From Hoeflea_A sp965204935 (lineage in GTDB: Bacteria; Pseudomonadota; Alphaproteobacteria; Rhizobiales; Rhizobiaceae), in NCBI RefSeq assembly GCF_965204935.1, contig NZ_CBDBFO010000002.1: DNA of 64,000 nucleotides, one strand, 5' to 3'. The position numbers were made by a program, and so were the translations under genes. The notes beneath the pieces were generated by a model. It was not told the origin of the DNA and made no database searches. It worked only from the letters and a program-made list of their open reading frames with translations. Positions 26,149-36,260 of this stretch are shown piece by piece. The stretch's first letter is position 1; every line of letters begins with the position of its first letter.

Positions 26149-26769
26149 TTAGTTCTGTTCCTTGGCTTTTTGCTGCGCCTCTTCCAGCTTTTCCCTCGCC
26201 GCCTGCGCCTTGCGCTGCATTTCTTCCTGCAGCAGGCGCTGCCGCTCCTGCAGCTCGGACTGGGCCACCGGTTCGCCGTCAAATGCGTCCGTAAATCCCT
26301 GCAGCGACACCTTTATGGGATTGGGTGCGCGCTGAAAGTTGACCGAGGTGAAGACCACCTCGCCACCGCGCTTGAATGAACTCACAATTGCATCGGTCAG
26401 CGGCACCTGGGCAACACATTTATCGGGCATGCAAACGGAAAACGGAATGTTCTGGCCCTTTCCGCCGTCAATCTGCATGACGACACCGGGGGGAATGGTG
26501 CGGGCGGAGGGTACTGATACCTGCAAGAGCTTGTTGTTGACCTTGCCCTCGACAAGAATCAGTCCAACCGCGGTCAGCAACTGCCCGGTCGACGCGGTCG
26601 TAATGTTCTGAACGACACATACGTCATTGTCTTCCTGTTTCGTGCACACTTTGAACCAACCCTGGTTCGGGGCCTGCGCATGCGAAACACTCATGAGCGT
26701 AAGGGTCGCAGCCCCCGCAAACATGGTCGCCAACGCAGTCCTTGCGACTTTTGATGTCCTGAAGGTCAT
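26149..26769 (-). CDS. Invasion-associated locus B (IalB)-family secreted protein
   Basis: 206 residues from ATG 26769. Signal peptide: KVARTALATMFAGAATLTLM, cleaved near SHAQA. The mature part (QGWFKVCTKQEDNDVCVVQN; VPSARTIPPGVVMQIDGG; PFSVCMPDKCVAQVPLTD) has the four conserved cysteines and W-x-x-x-C start of the IalB family, periplasmic proteins widespread in Hyphomicrobiales. The C-terminal 50 residues form a charged coiled coil (QERQRLLQEEMQRKAQAARE). The first 20 residues of the longer frame (from 26829) look non-coding. Confidence 0.85.
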   Translation of the reverse strand: MTFRTSKVARTALATMFAGAATLTLMSVSHAQAPNQGWFKVCTKQEDNDVCVVQNITTASTGQLLTAVGLILVEGKVNNKLLQVSVPSARTIPPGVVMQIDGGKGQNIPFSVCMPDKCVAQVPLTDAIVSSFKRGGEVVFTSVNFQRAPNPIKVSLQGFTDAFDGEPVAQSELQERQRLLQEEMQRKAQAAREKLEEAQQKAKEQN

Positions 26770-27116
26770 TCTTGCATCATCTCCTGGGCTTTCGATATCT
26801 ATCATAACCGGGGTGCCGGGCGTATCCATCCTGATGGCGGCCCTACCCTTGGTGTCCTATCCGCGGCCTTGGCCGGCGGATCCGCCTCGCCAATCGCGCA
26901 CTCCCTGTACCTCAAATACGGCCATTGCAAGGCTCAAATAACCGGTCATTCCACCGTTGTCTAAGGGCAAAAGGCCGCAATGTCACCCCGTTTACTACTA
27001 AGGAACATGGAATGTGGGCGATTTCCTGTAATAGCCTTAATCGGCGGGCAGAAGCTGTATCGTTGGATTGCAGGCGGATCGTGTTACGGTTTGCGGCGAA
27101 TCAGTAAAGGGATGCC
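26770..27116. other. Intergenic stretch with divergent promoters expected
   Basis: About 350 bp between the divergently transcribed IalB-like and peptide-binding genes. No RNA gene, hairpin or repeat was recognised. Confidence 0.4.
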
Positions 27117-28940
27117 ATGCAAATAGCACTACGAATTATCACCGCGGTACTGTTTGTCTTCGCAGCGGCCATTGGCTTGGCTCGGGCTGAAAATCCGCGG
27201 CACGCGATTGCCTCGCATGGGGACCCGGCGCTGCCGGCCGATTATCAGTATTTCCCCTACGTGAACCCGGACGCACCCAAAGGCGGACGGATCTCATACG
27301 GCGTGTTCGGGACGTTCGACAACCTCAATCCCTTTATTCTCAAAAGCATGCGGACAACAGCGCGCGGCATGTGGGACCCGCAGTTTGGCAACCTGACCTA
27401 TGAAAGCCTGATGCAGCGCTCGCGAGACGAACCCTTCACGCTGTACGGCCTGTTGGCGGAATCCGTCGAGTTCGACGACGAGCGGACCTATATCCAGTTC
27501 AATATCAATCCGCTGGCGCGCTGGTCGGATGGCGAGCCGGTCACTGCTGATGATGTGATCTTTACGTTCAATCTGCTTGAGGAAAAGGGCCGCCCGCCCT
27601 ACTCGAACCGCCTCGACAAGGTTGAAAAGATGGAAAAGACCGGTCCGCTCAGCGTTCGGTTTGCCCTCAAGGCGGATGCCGGGCACGAATTTCCGCTGAT
27701 TCTCGGCCTCAATCCTGTTCTGGCTGAACATGCCACGGATCCGGATACGTTCGACCAGACCACATTCCAGCCGCCGGTCACGTCCGGTCCCTACAGGATC
27801 GGCGAAATCAAACCCGGTGAAAAGATCACCTTCGAAAGGCGTCCTGATTACTGGGCCAGGGATCTTCCCGCCAAACGCGGCACCGACAACTACGATGAAA
27901 TCTCGATCGAGTATTTCCTTTCAGACAGCGCCCAGTTCGAAGCATTCAAGAAAGGTGTCTACGACATCCAGTTCGAGGGCAACCCGACCAGTTGGAAACG
28001 TTCCTACAATTTCCCGGCGGTTGAAAAGGGCAAAGTCGAGAAAACGGTATTCGAAAATCAGCTTCCCGCCGGGATGCACGGCTTTGTGTTCAACACGCGC
28101 CGGGACAAGTTCGGCGACGTGCGCGTGCGGCAGGCGCTTGCCATGCTGTTCGATTTTGAATGGGTGAACAGGAGCCTGTTCGACAATGCCTACAAGCGAA
28201 CGGAAAGTTATTTCCAGCATTCAGAATTGTCCTCGATCGGCGTTCCGGCGAGCGAGCGCGAGCGTGAACTCCTTGAACCCTTTCCGGATGCCGTTGAGCC
28301 ATCGGTGATGGATGGCACCTACCACGCGACACGGACCGATGGCAGCGGTCGCGACCGGACGGTCCAACGCAACGCGTTGAGGCTGTTCAACGAAGCGGGC
28401 TACAAGATCCAGGGCGGAAAACTGATCAATGATGCAGGCCAGCCCCTCACCTTCGAAGTGATGACCCAGAACGAGGGACAGGAGAAAATCGCGCTCGCCT
28501 ACCAGAGAAATCTTGCGGCACTCGGCATCGACATGAGCATCCACACGGTGGATGACGCACAGTATCAGCGCCGCAGCCAGAACTATGACTATGACCTGAT
28601 CATCAAGACCTATACCGCCTCCCTGTCGCCCGGTGCCGAACAGGTATGGCGCTGGGACAGCCGTTCCCGTGATGTGCCTGGAACATTCAACTATGCCGGA
28701 ACCGCCGACCCTGCCATCGATGCCATGATCCAGGCGCTGCTGGATGCCCGTTCCCAGGAAGACTTCGTCGCTGCTGTCCGGGCATTTGATAGGGTGCTGA
28801 TATCAGGGCACTATGTTGTTCCGCTTTACTACCTGCCGGGGCAACGGGTCGCCTACCGTTCAAATCTTGAACATCCGCAGGTGACGCCCATTTACGGATA
28901 TGTGCTGCCAACCTGGTGGGACAAGAGAGCCGAGAAATAG
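27117..28940 (+). CDS. Peptide ABC transporter substrate-binding protein (SBP family 5, YejA-like)
   Basis: 607 residues. A signal peptide (IITAVLFVFAAAIGLARA) is followed by HAIASHGDPALPADYQYFPY, then VNPDAPKGGRISYGVFGTFD, the characteristic YejA start. Family-5 features include ARWSDGEPVTADDVIFTFNL and PPVTSGPYRIGEIKPGEKIT. YejA proteins feed the YejBEF oligopeptide/microcin-C-type importer. No permease or ATPase gene is adjacent, so it is either an orphan binder or serves a transporter elsewhere. The next gene follows after 23 bp and could be co-transcribed. Confidence 0.88.
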   Translation: MQIALRIITAVLFVFAAAIGLARAENPRHAIASHGDPALPADYQYFPYVNPDAPKGGRISYGVFGTFDNLNPFILKSMRTTARGMWDPQFGNLTYESLMQRSRDEPFTLYGLLAESVEFDDERTYIQFNINPLARWSDGEPVTADDVIFTFNLLEEKGRPPYSNRLDKVEKMEKTGPLSVRFALKADAGHEFPLILGLNPVLAEHATDPDTFDQTTFQPPVTSGPYRIGEIKPGEKITFERRPDYWARDLPAKRGTDNYDEISIEYFLSDSAQFEAFKKGVYDIQFEGNPTSWKRSYNFPAVEKGKVEKTVFENQLPAGMHGFVFNTRRDKFGDVRVRQALAMLFDFEWVNRSLFDNAYKRTESYFQHSELSSIGVPASERERELLEPFPDAVEPSVMDGTYHATRTDGSGRDRTVQRNALRLFNEAGYKIQGGKLINDAGQPLTFEVMTQNEGQEKIALAYQRNLAALGIDMSIHTVDDAQYQRRSQNYDYDLIIKTYTASLSPGAEQVWRWDSRSRDVPGTFNYAGTADPAIDAMIQALLDARSQEDFVAAVRAFDRVLISGHYVVPLYYLPGQRVAYRSNLEHPQVTPIYGYVLPTWWDKRAEK

Positions 28941-28963
28941 CGCCTCACAGAAAGGAAATTCCC

Positions 28964-29638
28964 ATGCCTTCCGTGAATATCGACATCGTTTCGGATGTCA
29001 TGTGTCCGTGGTGCTATATCGGCAAGAAACGGCTTGAGCAGGCGCTCAGCAAATTGCCCGACGACATCGATGTCGATGTGCGATGGCGGCCATACCAGCT
29101 TGATCCGACACTTCCGAAGGAAGGCAAGGACCGGGAACAGTACCTTTCCGAGAAGTTCGGAGGGTCTGAGCGTGCCAAGCAGATCTATGCAAACATTGTC
29201 GATGCGGGACGCGAGGAGAACATCCCATTCGATTTCGAAGCAATTGCCGTGTCACCGAATACGCTGGATGCGCATCGGATCATACGATGGGCAGCATCAG
29301 AGGCGCCCGGTGTGCAGGATCGACTCGTCGACCTCCTTTTCAAGGCGTTCTTCATCGAGGGAAAGAACATCGGCGACAATGATGTTTTGCTTGATGCGGC
29401 GGAGCAAGCGGGCATGGACCGGGCAATCACGGAAAGCCTGCTGGTCGGACAAGCCGATTGCCTGGAGGTCGAGCAGGAAATCGAGGTCGCCCGCAAGATG
29501 GGCGTCACCGGCGTTCCCTGCTTTATTCTTGATAACAAATACGCCGTCATGGGTTCGCAGGCGGCGGACATCCTTTCAAACGCCATCAGCGATGTTGCAA
29601 AGGAAAAAGAAACAGCCGCAGCGTCCGAAGCACTCTAG
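28964..29638 (+). CDS. DsbA-family oxidoreductase, FrnE-like
   Basis: 224 residues from ATG 28964 with AAAGGAA upstream. It has a thioredoxin fold with active site DVMCPWCYIGKKRLEQAL (C-P-W-C), helical insertion, and cis-proline loop GVTGVPCFILDNKYAVMGSQ. The Cys next to the cis-Pro is typical of the FrnE group. There is no signal peptide, so it is cytoplasmic, acting as a disulfide isomerase or glutathione-linked oxidoreductase. Its stop overlaps the convergent mfd stop by 4 bp. Confidence 0.85.
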   Translation: MPSVNIDIVSDVMCPWCYIGKKRLEQALSKLPDDIDVDVRWRPYQLDPTLPKEGKDREQYLSEKFGGSERAKQIYANIVDAGREENIPFDFEAIAVSPNTLDAHRIIRWAASEAPGVQDRLVDLLFKAFFIEGKNIGDNDVLLDAAEQAGMDRAITESLLVGQADCLEVEQEIEVARKMGVTGVPCFILDNKYAVMGSQAADILSNAISDVAKEKETAAASEAL

Positions 29639-32600
29639 TCGGCCTCCGCGATTTCAGCCAGTTTCGTCATGATGACGGCCGCGCCGCCCAATCGCTTTTC
29701 GGCACTGGGCAGGTCCCTTAGGAAAAAGACGCTCTGATCGGGCCTGATCTTGGCAAGTGAGCCCAGGGTGCCCAGGTAGGCGACCAGGCCAGCGGGATTT
29801 GGAAACTCCGCATTGCGGAACTGGACAACTACCCCCTTCGGGCCGGCATCGAGTTTTTCGACATTTGCCCGGCGGCACAGCGACTTCATGAAAACGATCT
29901 TCAAAAGGTGCTGGACCTCCTGCGGCAGCGGCCCGAAGCGGTCGATGAGTTCGGCGCCGAATGCATCGATCTCATCGGGTGTCGTCAGGTCCCCGAGTCG
30001 CCGGTAAAGGCCCAGCCGCAGGTGCAGATCGGGTACGTAGCCGTCCGGGATCATGACCGATGTCCCGACCGTGATCTGCGGAGACCATCCTGTGTCGACG
30101 CGTTCCTCTTCGCCCTTCAGTTCCGCGACCGCCTCCTCCAGCATGTGCTGATAGAGCTCGAATCCGACCTCCTTGATGTGACCGGACTGCTCTTCGCCCA
30201 ACAGGTTGCCTGCACCGCGGATATCCAGATCGTGGCTTGCGAGTTGAAAACCGGCACCCAGCTTATCCAGCGACTGCAGGACTCTGAGACGGCGTTCCGC
30301 GGTTGCTGTGAGCGTTCGATTGACCGGTAAGGTGAACAAAGAGAATGCGCGGACTTTCGAGCGCCCCACCCGGCCCCGTAACTGATAGAGCTGAGCCAGA
30401 CCGAACATGTCGGAGCGATGCACGATCAGCGTGTTCGCCGTCGGAACGTCGAGGCCCGATTCGACGATCGTCGTCGACAGCAGCACATCGTACTGACCGT
30501 CGTAGAAGGCGTTCATGATATCGTCGAGCTCGCCGGCGGGCATCTGTCCGTGCGCGACGGCAACTTTCAGTTCCGGCACGTCCGATTCCAGGAACGCGTG
30601 GATTTCGCCGAGATCCGAAATGCGCGGGCACACATAAAAACTCTGACCGCCGCGATAATGCTCACGCAGCAAGGTTTCGCGAATGACCAGCGGGTCGAAA
30701 GGCGAGATAAAGGTGCGCACGGCCATGCGATCGACAGGCGGTGTGGTAATCAGCGACAATTCGCGCACGCCGGTCATCGCCAGTTGCAGGGTTCGTGGTA
30801 TCGGAGTCGCCGAAAGGGTCAGGACATGGACGTCGCTCTTGAGCTCCTTGAGGCGCTCCTTGTGCTTGACGCCAAAATGCTGCTCCTCGTCGATCACCAG
30901 CAGTCCGAGATTGGCGAATTTGATTGCCTTTCCAAGCAGGGCGTGCGTGCCGATGACGATATCGGTCTTGCCGTCGGCCAGTTCCTTTTTCGTCAAGCCC
31001 AGTTCCTTCTGCCCGACCAGCCTTGACGCCTGCTGAACACGTATCGGAAAGCCGCGCAGGCGGTCCGTGAACGTCTTGTAGTGCTGCCGTGCAAGCAGCG
31101 TGGTCGGCACAACCACGGCAACCTGGACACCGTTCATCGCGGCTATGAACGCGGCGCGCAGCGCGACCTCGGTCTTTCCGAATCCGACATCGCCGCACAC
31201 AAGACGGTCCATCGGGACGCCGCCGCCGAGATCAGCCAGGACAGCGTCGATCGCAACAGCCTGATCCTCGGTTTCCTCGTAGGGAAACCGGGCGGCGAAT
31301 TCATCGTACAGACCATCCTGCATTGTGAGTTGCGGTGCATGACGCATTTGCCGTTCCGCGGCGATGCGGATCAGCGCGGCAGCCATGTCGAGCAGGCGCT
31401 TCTTCAGCTTTGCCTTGCGCGACTGCCAGGCGACGCCGCCGAGCCTGTCGAGAACGGCCTCCGCCGCATCGGATCCGTAGCGCGACAGCAATTCGATGTT
31501 TTCGACCGGCAGGAAGAGTTTCGCCTCTTCCGCATAGCGCAGTTCAAGACAGGCATGCGGCGCCCCCGCGGCCTCTATGGTCTGCAGTCCAATGAATTTG
31601 CCTATTCCGTGCTCTGCGTGAACGACAATATCGCCTTCCTCGAGGCCGGAAACCTCGGAGATATAATCGGAGCCTTTCTGGCGACGGCGTCCGCGACGAA
31701 CCAGACGGTCGCCCAATATGTCCTGTTCGCCGATAACGGCAAGGCCATCGATCTCATAACCGCTCTCGAGATTGAGGATCGCCGAAGCCGCTTCACCGGT
31801 TTCCAGGTTGCGTGTTTCAGAAAGTGTTTTGATCCGGCGTACGCGTTCAAGACCGTGCTCGGAAAGCACCTGCAAAAGCCGGTCGAGCGATCCTTCCGTC
31901 CAAGCGGTGATGACGACCGAGATTCCGTCTGCGCGCATTTTGCCGATGTGACGGACGACCTGGTCGAACACATTGACACGGGCCGCCTCGCCCTTCTGCT
32001 CGACAGTGCTCGCCCATCTCGGACCGGCGTGGGCATCCAGATTGATAACCCGGCGCTCGCCGATATCGTCCTCCATGAAGGGTGACAACGTTACGGCATT
32101 CAAATCATTGAGGAAATCCGCAAGTCTGTCAGGTGTCAGATAAAGCTCTTCAACCGGCACCGGATTGTAGGGCGTCGCCTGCGATGAGGACAGTTCTGAA
32201 GCCAGATCGCGGCGCGCGCCGAAATGATCCGTGATTTGGGCGTAGCGTTCCGTGGCAGCTTCCATGGCGTGCCGGTCGGCATAAAACGCAAAGCCATCGA
32301 AATAGTCGAAAACCGTTTCCAGCCGCTCGTAAAACAGGGGCAGCCAATGCTCCATGCCGGCAAAACGGCGACCTTCGCTGATCGCCTGATAGAGCGCGTC
32401 CTTTCGGGTCGCAGCTCCGAACAGCGACAGGTAGTTGCTGCGGAAACGACTGATTGTTTCGCTATCCAGCGAGACCTCGCTCATGGGCTGAAGGACGAAC
32501 TCCTTCGCCTGGCTGGTCGTTCTTTGGGAAGCCGCGTCGAAAGACCGGACGCTCTCGAGCGTGTCTCCGAAAAAATCAAGGCGCAGTGGTTCTTCATAGC

Positions 32601-33135
32601 CGGGCAGGAACGCGTCCAGGATGCCACCACGGATGGCAAATTCACCGACTTCCCGAACGGTTGGAACACGGTCGAACCCGTTGTTCGACAGCCGTTCGGC
32701 GAGATCGTCCATCCTGATCTGGTTTCCCGGCCTCGCCTGGAAGCTCAACCCGGCGAGTTCTGACCGGGGTGGAACTTTCTGCATGAGCGCGTTGATTGAT
32801 ACCAGGACGATTGCGGCATCCGGGCTTTCATTGTGATCGGCAAGCCGACCAAGGGCAGAAAGGCGCCGCGCCGCCGTATCGGGGCTCGGGGAAACCCGGT
32901 CATAGGGAAGGCAGTCCCAGCCCGGCAGCTGCAGGACCGGTATATCCGGTGCAACGAATTCAAGATTCTGGGCAACATCCGCCATACGCTGGCCGTCCGA
33001 AAGAATATAGGCGACCGCCCGGCCCTTTCGGGCCGCCTCCGCAAGAATGAGCGGCTCGGTCCCTGATGGAACATTTGCCAGGGTCGTCGGCGCCTTGATA
33101 TCGATGATCCGCTCGGTGGCGATGTTCGTCAGCAT
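29635..33135 (-). CDS. mfd: Transcription-repair coupling factor Mfd
   Basis: 1166 residues, full length. Order of domains: UvrB-like N-terminal domains, the RNA-polymerase-interacting CarD-like domain (EEGDIVVHAEHGIGKFIGLQ), then the RecG-like translocase. The latter has Walker A CGDVGFGKTEVALRAAF, the DEEQ box VIDEEQHFGVKHKERL, and VESGLDVPTANTLIVHRSDM with QLYQLRGRVGRSKVRAFSLF. A TRCF domain closes the C-terminus. Mfd removes RNA polymerase stalled at lesions and recruits UvrA. The start overlaps the end of sdhE by 7 bp, so the two genes are coupled. Confidence 0.97.
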   Translation of the reverse strand: MLTNIATERIIDIKAPTTLANVPSGTEPLILAEAARKGRAVAYILSDGQRMADVAQNLEFVAPDIPVLQLPGWDCLPYDRVSPSPDTAARRLSALGRLADHNESPDAAIVLVSINALMQKVPPRSELAGLSFQARPGNQIRMDDLAERLSNNGFDRVPTVREVGEFAIRGGILDAFLPGYEEPLRLDFFGDTLESVRSFDAASQRTTSQAKEFVLQPMSEVSLDSETISRFRSNYLSLFGAATRKDALYQAISEGRRFAGMEHWLPLFYERLETVFDYFDGFAFYADRHAMEAATERYAQITDHFGARRDLASELSSSQATPYNPVPVEELYLTPDRLADFLNDLNAVTLSPFMEDDIGERRVINLDAHAGPRWASTVEQKGEAARVNVFDQVVRHIGKMRADGISVVITAWTEGSLDRLLQVLSEHGLERVRRIKTLSETRNLETGEAASAILNLESGYEIDGLAVIGEQDILGDRLVRRGRRRQKGSDYISEVSGLEEGDIVVHAEHGIGKFIGLQTIEAAGAPHACLELRYAEEAKLFLPVENIELLSRYGSDAAEAVLDRLGGVAWQSRKAKLKKRLLDMAAALIRIAAERQMRHAPQLTMQDGLYDEFAARFPYEETEDQAVAIDAVLADLGGGVPMDRLVCGDVGFGKTEVALRAAFIAAMNGVQVAVVVPTTLLARQHYKTFTDRLRGFPIRVQQASRLVGQKELGLTKKELADGKTDIVIGTHALLGKAIKFANLGLLVIDEEQHFGVKHKERLKELKSDVHVLTLSATPIPRTLQLAMTGVRELSLITTPPVDRMAVRTFISPFDPLVIRETLLREHYRGGQSFYVCPRISDLGEIHAFLESDVPELKVAVAHGQMPAGELDDIMNAFYDGQYDVLLSTTIVESGLDVPTANTLIVHRSDMFGLAQLYQLRGRVGRSKVRAFSLFTLPVNRTLTATAERRLRVLQSLDKLGAGFQLASHDLDIRGAGNLLGEEQSGHIKEVGFELYQHMLEEAVAELKGEEERVDTGWSPQITVGTSVMIPDGYVPDLHLRLGLYRRLGDLTTPDEIDAFGAELIDRFGPLPQEVQHLLKIVFMKSLCRRANVEKLDAGPKGVVVQFRNAEFPNPAGLVAYLGTLGSLAKIRPDQSVFFLRDLPSAEKRLGGAAVIMTKLAEIAEAD

Positions 33136-33419
33136 TGCGTATCACTTTGCCGATACGCACAGATCCGTTGGAAAAGATCGGTGTCATAGTCCTTCGGCAC
33201 CGCGATCTCTCCGGTTACCCACTGGATAAGATCACGGTCATCGATTTCCAGGATCGATTCGAAGATATCCAGTTCCTTCGGACTCAAACGATCAATATTC
33301 TGGTCAGCAAAATGTCCCAGAATAAGGTCCATTTCCCTTATTCCGCGATGCCAGGCTCGGAACAGAATGCGCCGCTGCCTGGGGTCCAGTTGTGCACTCG
33401 TGCGGGTGGTGCCGGTCAT
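33129..33419 (-). CDS. sdhE: Succinate dehydrogenase flavinylation factor SdhE
   Basis: 96 residues from ATG 33419 (MTGTTRTSAQLDPRQRRILF). It has the family motif AWHRGIREMDLILGHFAD (R-G-x-x-E-x-D) that contacts SdhA and helps attach FAD covalently, then LSPKELDIFESILEIDDRDL. The sdhE-mfd order beside recG is common in Hyphomicrobiales. A frame extending to 33491 is less likely. Confidence 0.9.
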   Translation of the reverse strand: MTGTTRTSAQLDPRQRRILFRAWHRGIREMDLILGHFADQNIDRLSPKELDIFESILEIDDRDLIQWVTGEIAVPKDYDTDLFQRICAYRQSDTQC

Positions 33420-33623
33420 TGTCGATTGGTATTCCTGATGGATATGCGCCTCTATAGCGAAGGCCATTCGAAATGTCAGCTTCCCGATCAAAGATCGGCT
33501 GGCTTCGTGATAGGTTGGCGTCGGTTCTGAGGTACGGGAATTGAATGGAAGATAACTCCGAAGAAATCAGGGTCAAGCATCCCGATTGTGCAACAGGCTT
33601 CCGCGCGCGGAGGGCATTGCGTG

Positions 33624-35729
33624 ATGCGCCCTAGCCTGCTTGATCCTCTTTTTGTGCCGATTACGTCATTTACCGGGATCGGGCCGAAGATCGCCACCTT
33701 GATTGCCCGGGCCCTTGGGCGTGAAAGTGCAGAGGAAACACGCGCGGTCGATCTTGTCCTGTTGCCTCCACACCGGGTCATCGACCGCCGGAACCGGCCG
33801 GGCGTTGCGCATGCCGTTGAAAACGCGATTGTCACGCTGGAGCTGCGCGTCGACAGACACCAGCCTGCGCCGCGCGGAAAACGCAACATTCCCTACCGGG
33901 TGCTCGCCCATGACGAGACCGGCGACATCGCACTGACTTTCTTTCATGCCCGGCAGAACTGGTTGGAAAAAGCGCTGCCTGTCGGCGAGACCGTGCTGGT
34001 CAGCGGCCGGGTCGAGTGGTTCAACGGCCGCGCCTCCATGGTCCATCCGGATCACATGGCTCTTGAAAAGGATGCGGACGATTTTCCGGTCATCGAGCCT
34101 GTCTACCCGTTGACCGCCGGGCTCTCGCCGAAACTTCTGCGGCGGGCAGTTGACGGTGCCGTTGCCAGCCTGCCCGCTTTGCCCGAGTGGCTTGACGGGA
34201 CACTGTTGCGCCGACAGGGATTTCCGGACTTTGCGCAGGCTATAGAGCGCATTCATGATCCGCGTGATGGCGCCGATATAGAGATCAACGCGCCGGCGCG
34301 GCGTCGCCTTGCCTATGACGAGTTGCTCGCCGGGCAATTGTCGCTTGCGCTGGTCCGGCAGCGCGTGCGCAAGCTGCGTGGCAATCCGGTTCGAGGCAAC
34401 GGGTCGCTTCGCTCAAAGCTGCAGGCCGCGCTCCCGTTCCGCCTCACCGGCAGCCAGGAAAAGGCGATTTCGGAAATTCTGACCGATATGGAGAGCCCCG
34501 AGAGGATGCTTCGGCTGCTGCAGGGTGATGTCGGCTCGGGCAAGACTGCGGTCGCGCTTTTTGCGATGGTCGCCTGTGCCGAGGCCGGCGGACAGGCGGT
34601 GCTGATGGCACCCACCGAAATTCTTGCCCAGCAGCATTTCACAACCATCAACGCACTGGCGGAAAAGGCCGGGCTGCGGGTGGAACTCCTTACCGGTCGA
34701 ATGAAGGGCAAGGAGCGCGCGGCCGCTTTATCGCGTATCGAGAGCGGCGATGCGAAACTGATCGTTGGAACACACGCACTCTTCCAGGAGAATGTCAGTT
34801 ACCATGATCTGCTTCTGGCAGTCGTCGATGAACAGCACCGTTTCGGCGTTCACCAAAGATTGCGTCTGACCGCCAAGGGGTCCGCCCCGCATATGCTCGT
34901 GATGACCGCGACGCCCATTCCGAGGACGTTGGTCCTTGCCGCCTTCGGCGACATGGATGTCTCGCGCCTGACGGAGAAACCGGCCGGCAGGCAACCGATC
35001 AAGACCGTAACAATCGAACTGGAGCGCATCGGCGACATCGTGCATCGCCTGCGGGATGCGGTTTCAAATGGTCGGAAAGCCTACTGGATCTGCCCGCTTG
35101 TCGAAGAATCCGAATTGTCGGAACTGATGTCGGCCGAACAACGCCATGCATATCTTGCAGCGGAGTTCGGTTCGCTTGTCGATGTTGTTCACGGGCGCAT
35201 GAGCGGTGTTGAAAAAGACCGGGCGATGCAGGACTTTAAATCCGGGAAGACCCGCATCCTGGTCGCGACGACAGTGATCGAAGTGGGTGTCGATGTCCCG
35301 GATGCCTCAATCATGGTCATCGAACATGCGGAACGCTTCGGGCTAGCGCAACTGCACCAGTTGCGTGGCCGGGTAGGCAGAGGCGACGAGGCGTCGAGCT
35401 GCATACTCCTGTACAAGGCGCCGCTGAGCGAAACTGCAAGGGCAAGGCTATCGATCATGCGCGAGAGCGAGGACGGTTTCCGGATCGCTGAGGAGGATCT
35501 GCGCTTGCGGGGCGAAGGCGAAGTGCTGGGCACCCGGCAATCGGGCACGCCGGGATTCAGGCTGGTCGACCTGGAAGCGCACCGTGACCTTCTCGAGACG
35601 GCGCGCGACGATGCACGCTACATCCTGAATCAGGACGGGGAACTTGCGACAGAGCGTGGACATGCGCTTAGACTGCTGCTCTATATCTGGAGGCGTGACG
35701 AGGCAATCCGATTGCTGCAAGCCGGTTAG
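33624..35729 (+). CDS. recG: ATP-dependent DNA helicase RecG
   Basis: 701 residues from ATG 33624 (GTG 33621 also possible). The N-terminal wedge starts DPLFVPITSFTGIGPKIATL, with an OB fold. Helicase motifs: Walker A LLQGDVGSGKTAVALFAM, DEQH box AVVDEQHRFGVHQRLR, TATPIPRTLVLAAFGDM, and QLHQLRGRVGRGDEASSCIL with motif VI. RecG remodels stalled replication forks. It is divergent from sdhE-mfd with about 200 bp between starts. Confidence 0.96.
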   Translation: MRPSLLDPLFVPITSFTGIGPKIATLIARALGRESAEETRAVDLVLLPPHRVIDRRNRPGVAHAVENAIVTLELRVDRHQPAPRGKRNIPYRVLAHDETGDIALTFFHARQNWLEKALPVGETVLVSGRVEWFNGRASMVHPDHMALEKDADDFPVIEPVYPLTAGLSPKLLRRAVDGAVASLPALPEWLDGTLLRRQGFPDFAQAIERIHDPRDGADIEINAPARRRLAYDELLAGQLSLALVRQRVRKLRGNPVRGNGSLRSKLQAALPFRLTGSQEKAISEILTDMESPERMLRLLQGDVGSGKTAVALFAMVACAEAGGQAVLMAPTEILAQQHFTTINALAEKAGLRVELLTGRMKGKERAAALSRIESGDAKLIVGTHALFQENVSYHDLLLAVVDEQHRFGVHQRLRLTAKGSAPHMLVMTATPIPRTLVLAAFGDMDVSRLTEKPAGRQPIKTVTIELERIGDIVHRLRDAVSNGRKAYWICPLVEESELSELMSAEQRHAYLAAEFGSLVDVVHGRMSGVEKDRAMQDFKSGKTRILVATTVIEVGVDVPDASIMVIEHAERFGLAQLHQLRGRVGRGDEASSCILLYKAPLSETARARLSIMRESEDGFRIAEEDLRLRGEGEVLGTRQSGTPGFRLVDLEAHRDLLETARDDARYILNQDGELATERGHALRLLLYIWRRDEAIRLLQAG

Positions 35730-35738
35730 GATCAGGAA

Positions 35739-36167
35739 ATGACACCGTTTCAGTCAACCGATGTCGAGACTGTTTTTGAAGGTTATCCGGAACCGGTCCG
35801 CGCCGGTATGCTGGCATTGCGCGAGCACATATTTGATGCGGCCAGGCAAACTGACGGTGTCGGAGAAATCGAAGAGACACTGAAGTGGGGCGAACCGAGC
35901 TATCTTACCCATCGGCCGAAGAGCGGATCGACCATACGGATCGACTGGAAACCCGACCGTCCCGGACTTTGCTCGGTTTTCTTCCATTGCCAGACCAACC
36001 TGATCTCGACCTGCCGCGAGCTCTATCCGGATCTGTTCGAATTCGATGGCAATCGCCGTATGTCCTATCTGGCAGATGATCCGCCCGATGCCGATGCGAT
36101 CAGGCACTGCCTTGCGCTTGCCCTGAACTATCACCAAAGAAAAAAGATCCGCAAACCGGCTGCTTGA
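35739..36167 (+). CDS. DUF1801-family protein
   Basis: 142 residues, 9 bp after recG and probably co-transcribed. ETVFEGYPEPVRAGMLALRE, IEETLKWGEPSYLTHRPKSG and TIRIDWKPDRPGLCSVFFHC match the DUF1801 (YdhG-like) fold, whose function is unsettled; relatives have an iron-chaperone-like SRPBCC-distant fold. No catalytic residues can be named. Confidence 0.7.
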   Translation: MTPFQSTDVETVFEGYPEPVRAGMLALREHIFDAARQTDGVGEIEETLKWGEPSYLTHRPKSGSTIRIDWKPDRPGLCSVFFHCQTNLISTCRELYPDLFEFDGNRRMSYLADDPPDADAIRHCLALALNYHQRKKIRKPAA

Positions 36168-36260
36168 GGGATGGATTCCGCCACAGGCCGCTGTGTCTTG
36201 CCGCACCGGGCTTTCAACGCTACTAGGGTGCGGTAATTGTTGAGGGCGGGGTCTACTTTC

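Noticed and set aside
31081..32085. 334-codon open frame on the plus strand
   Set aside because: Antisense to mfd; no recognisable protein features.
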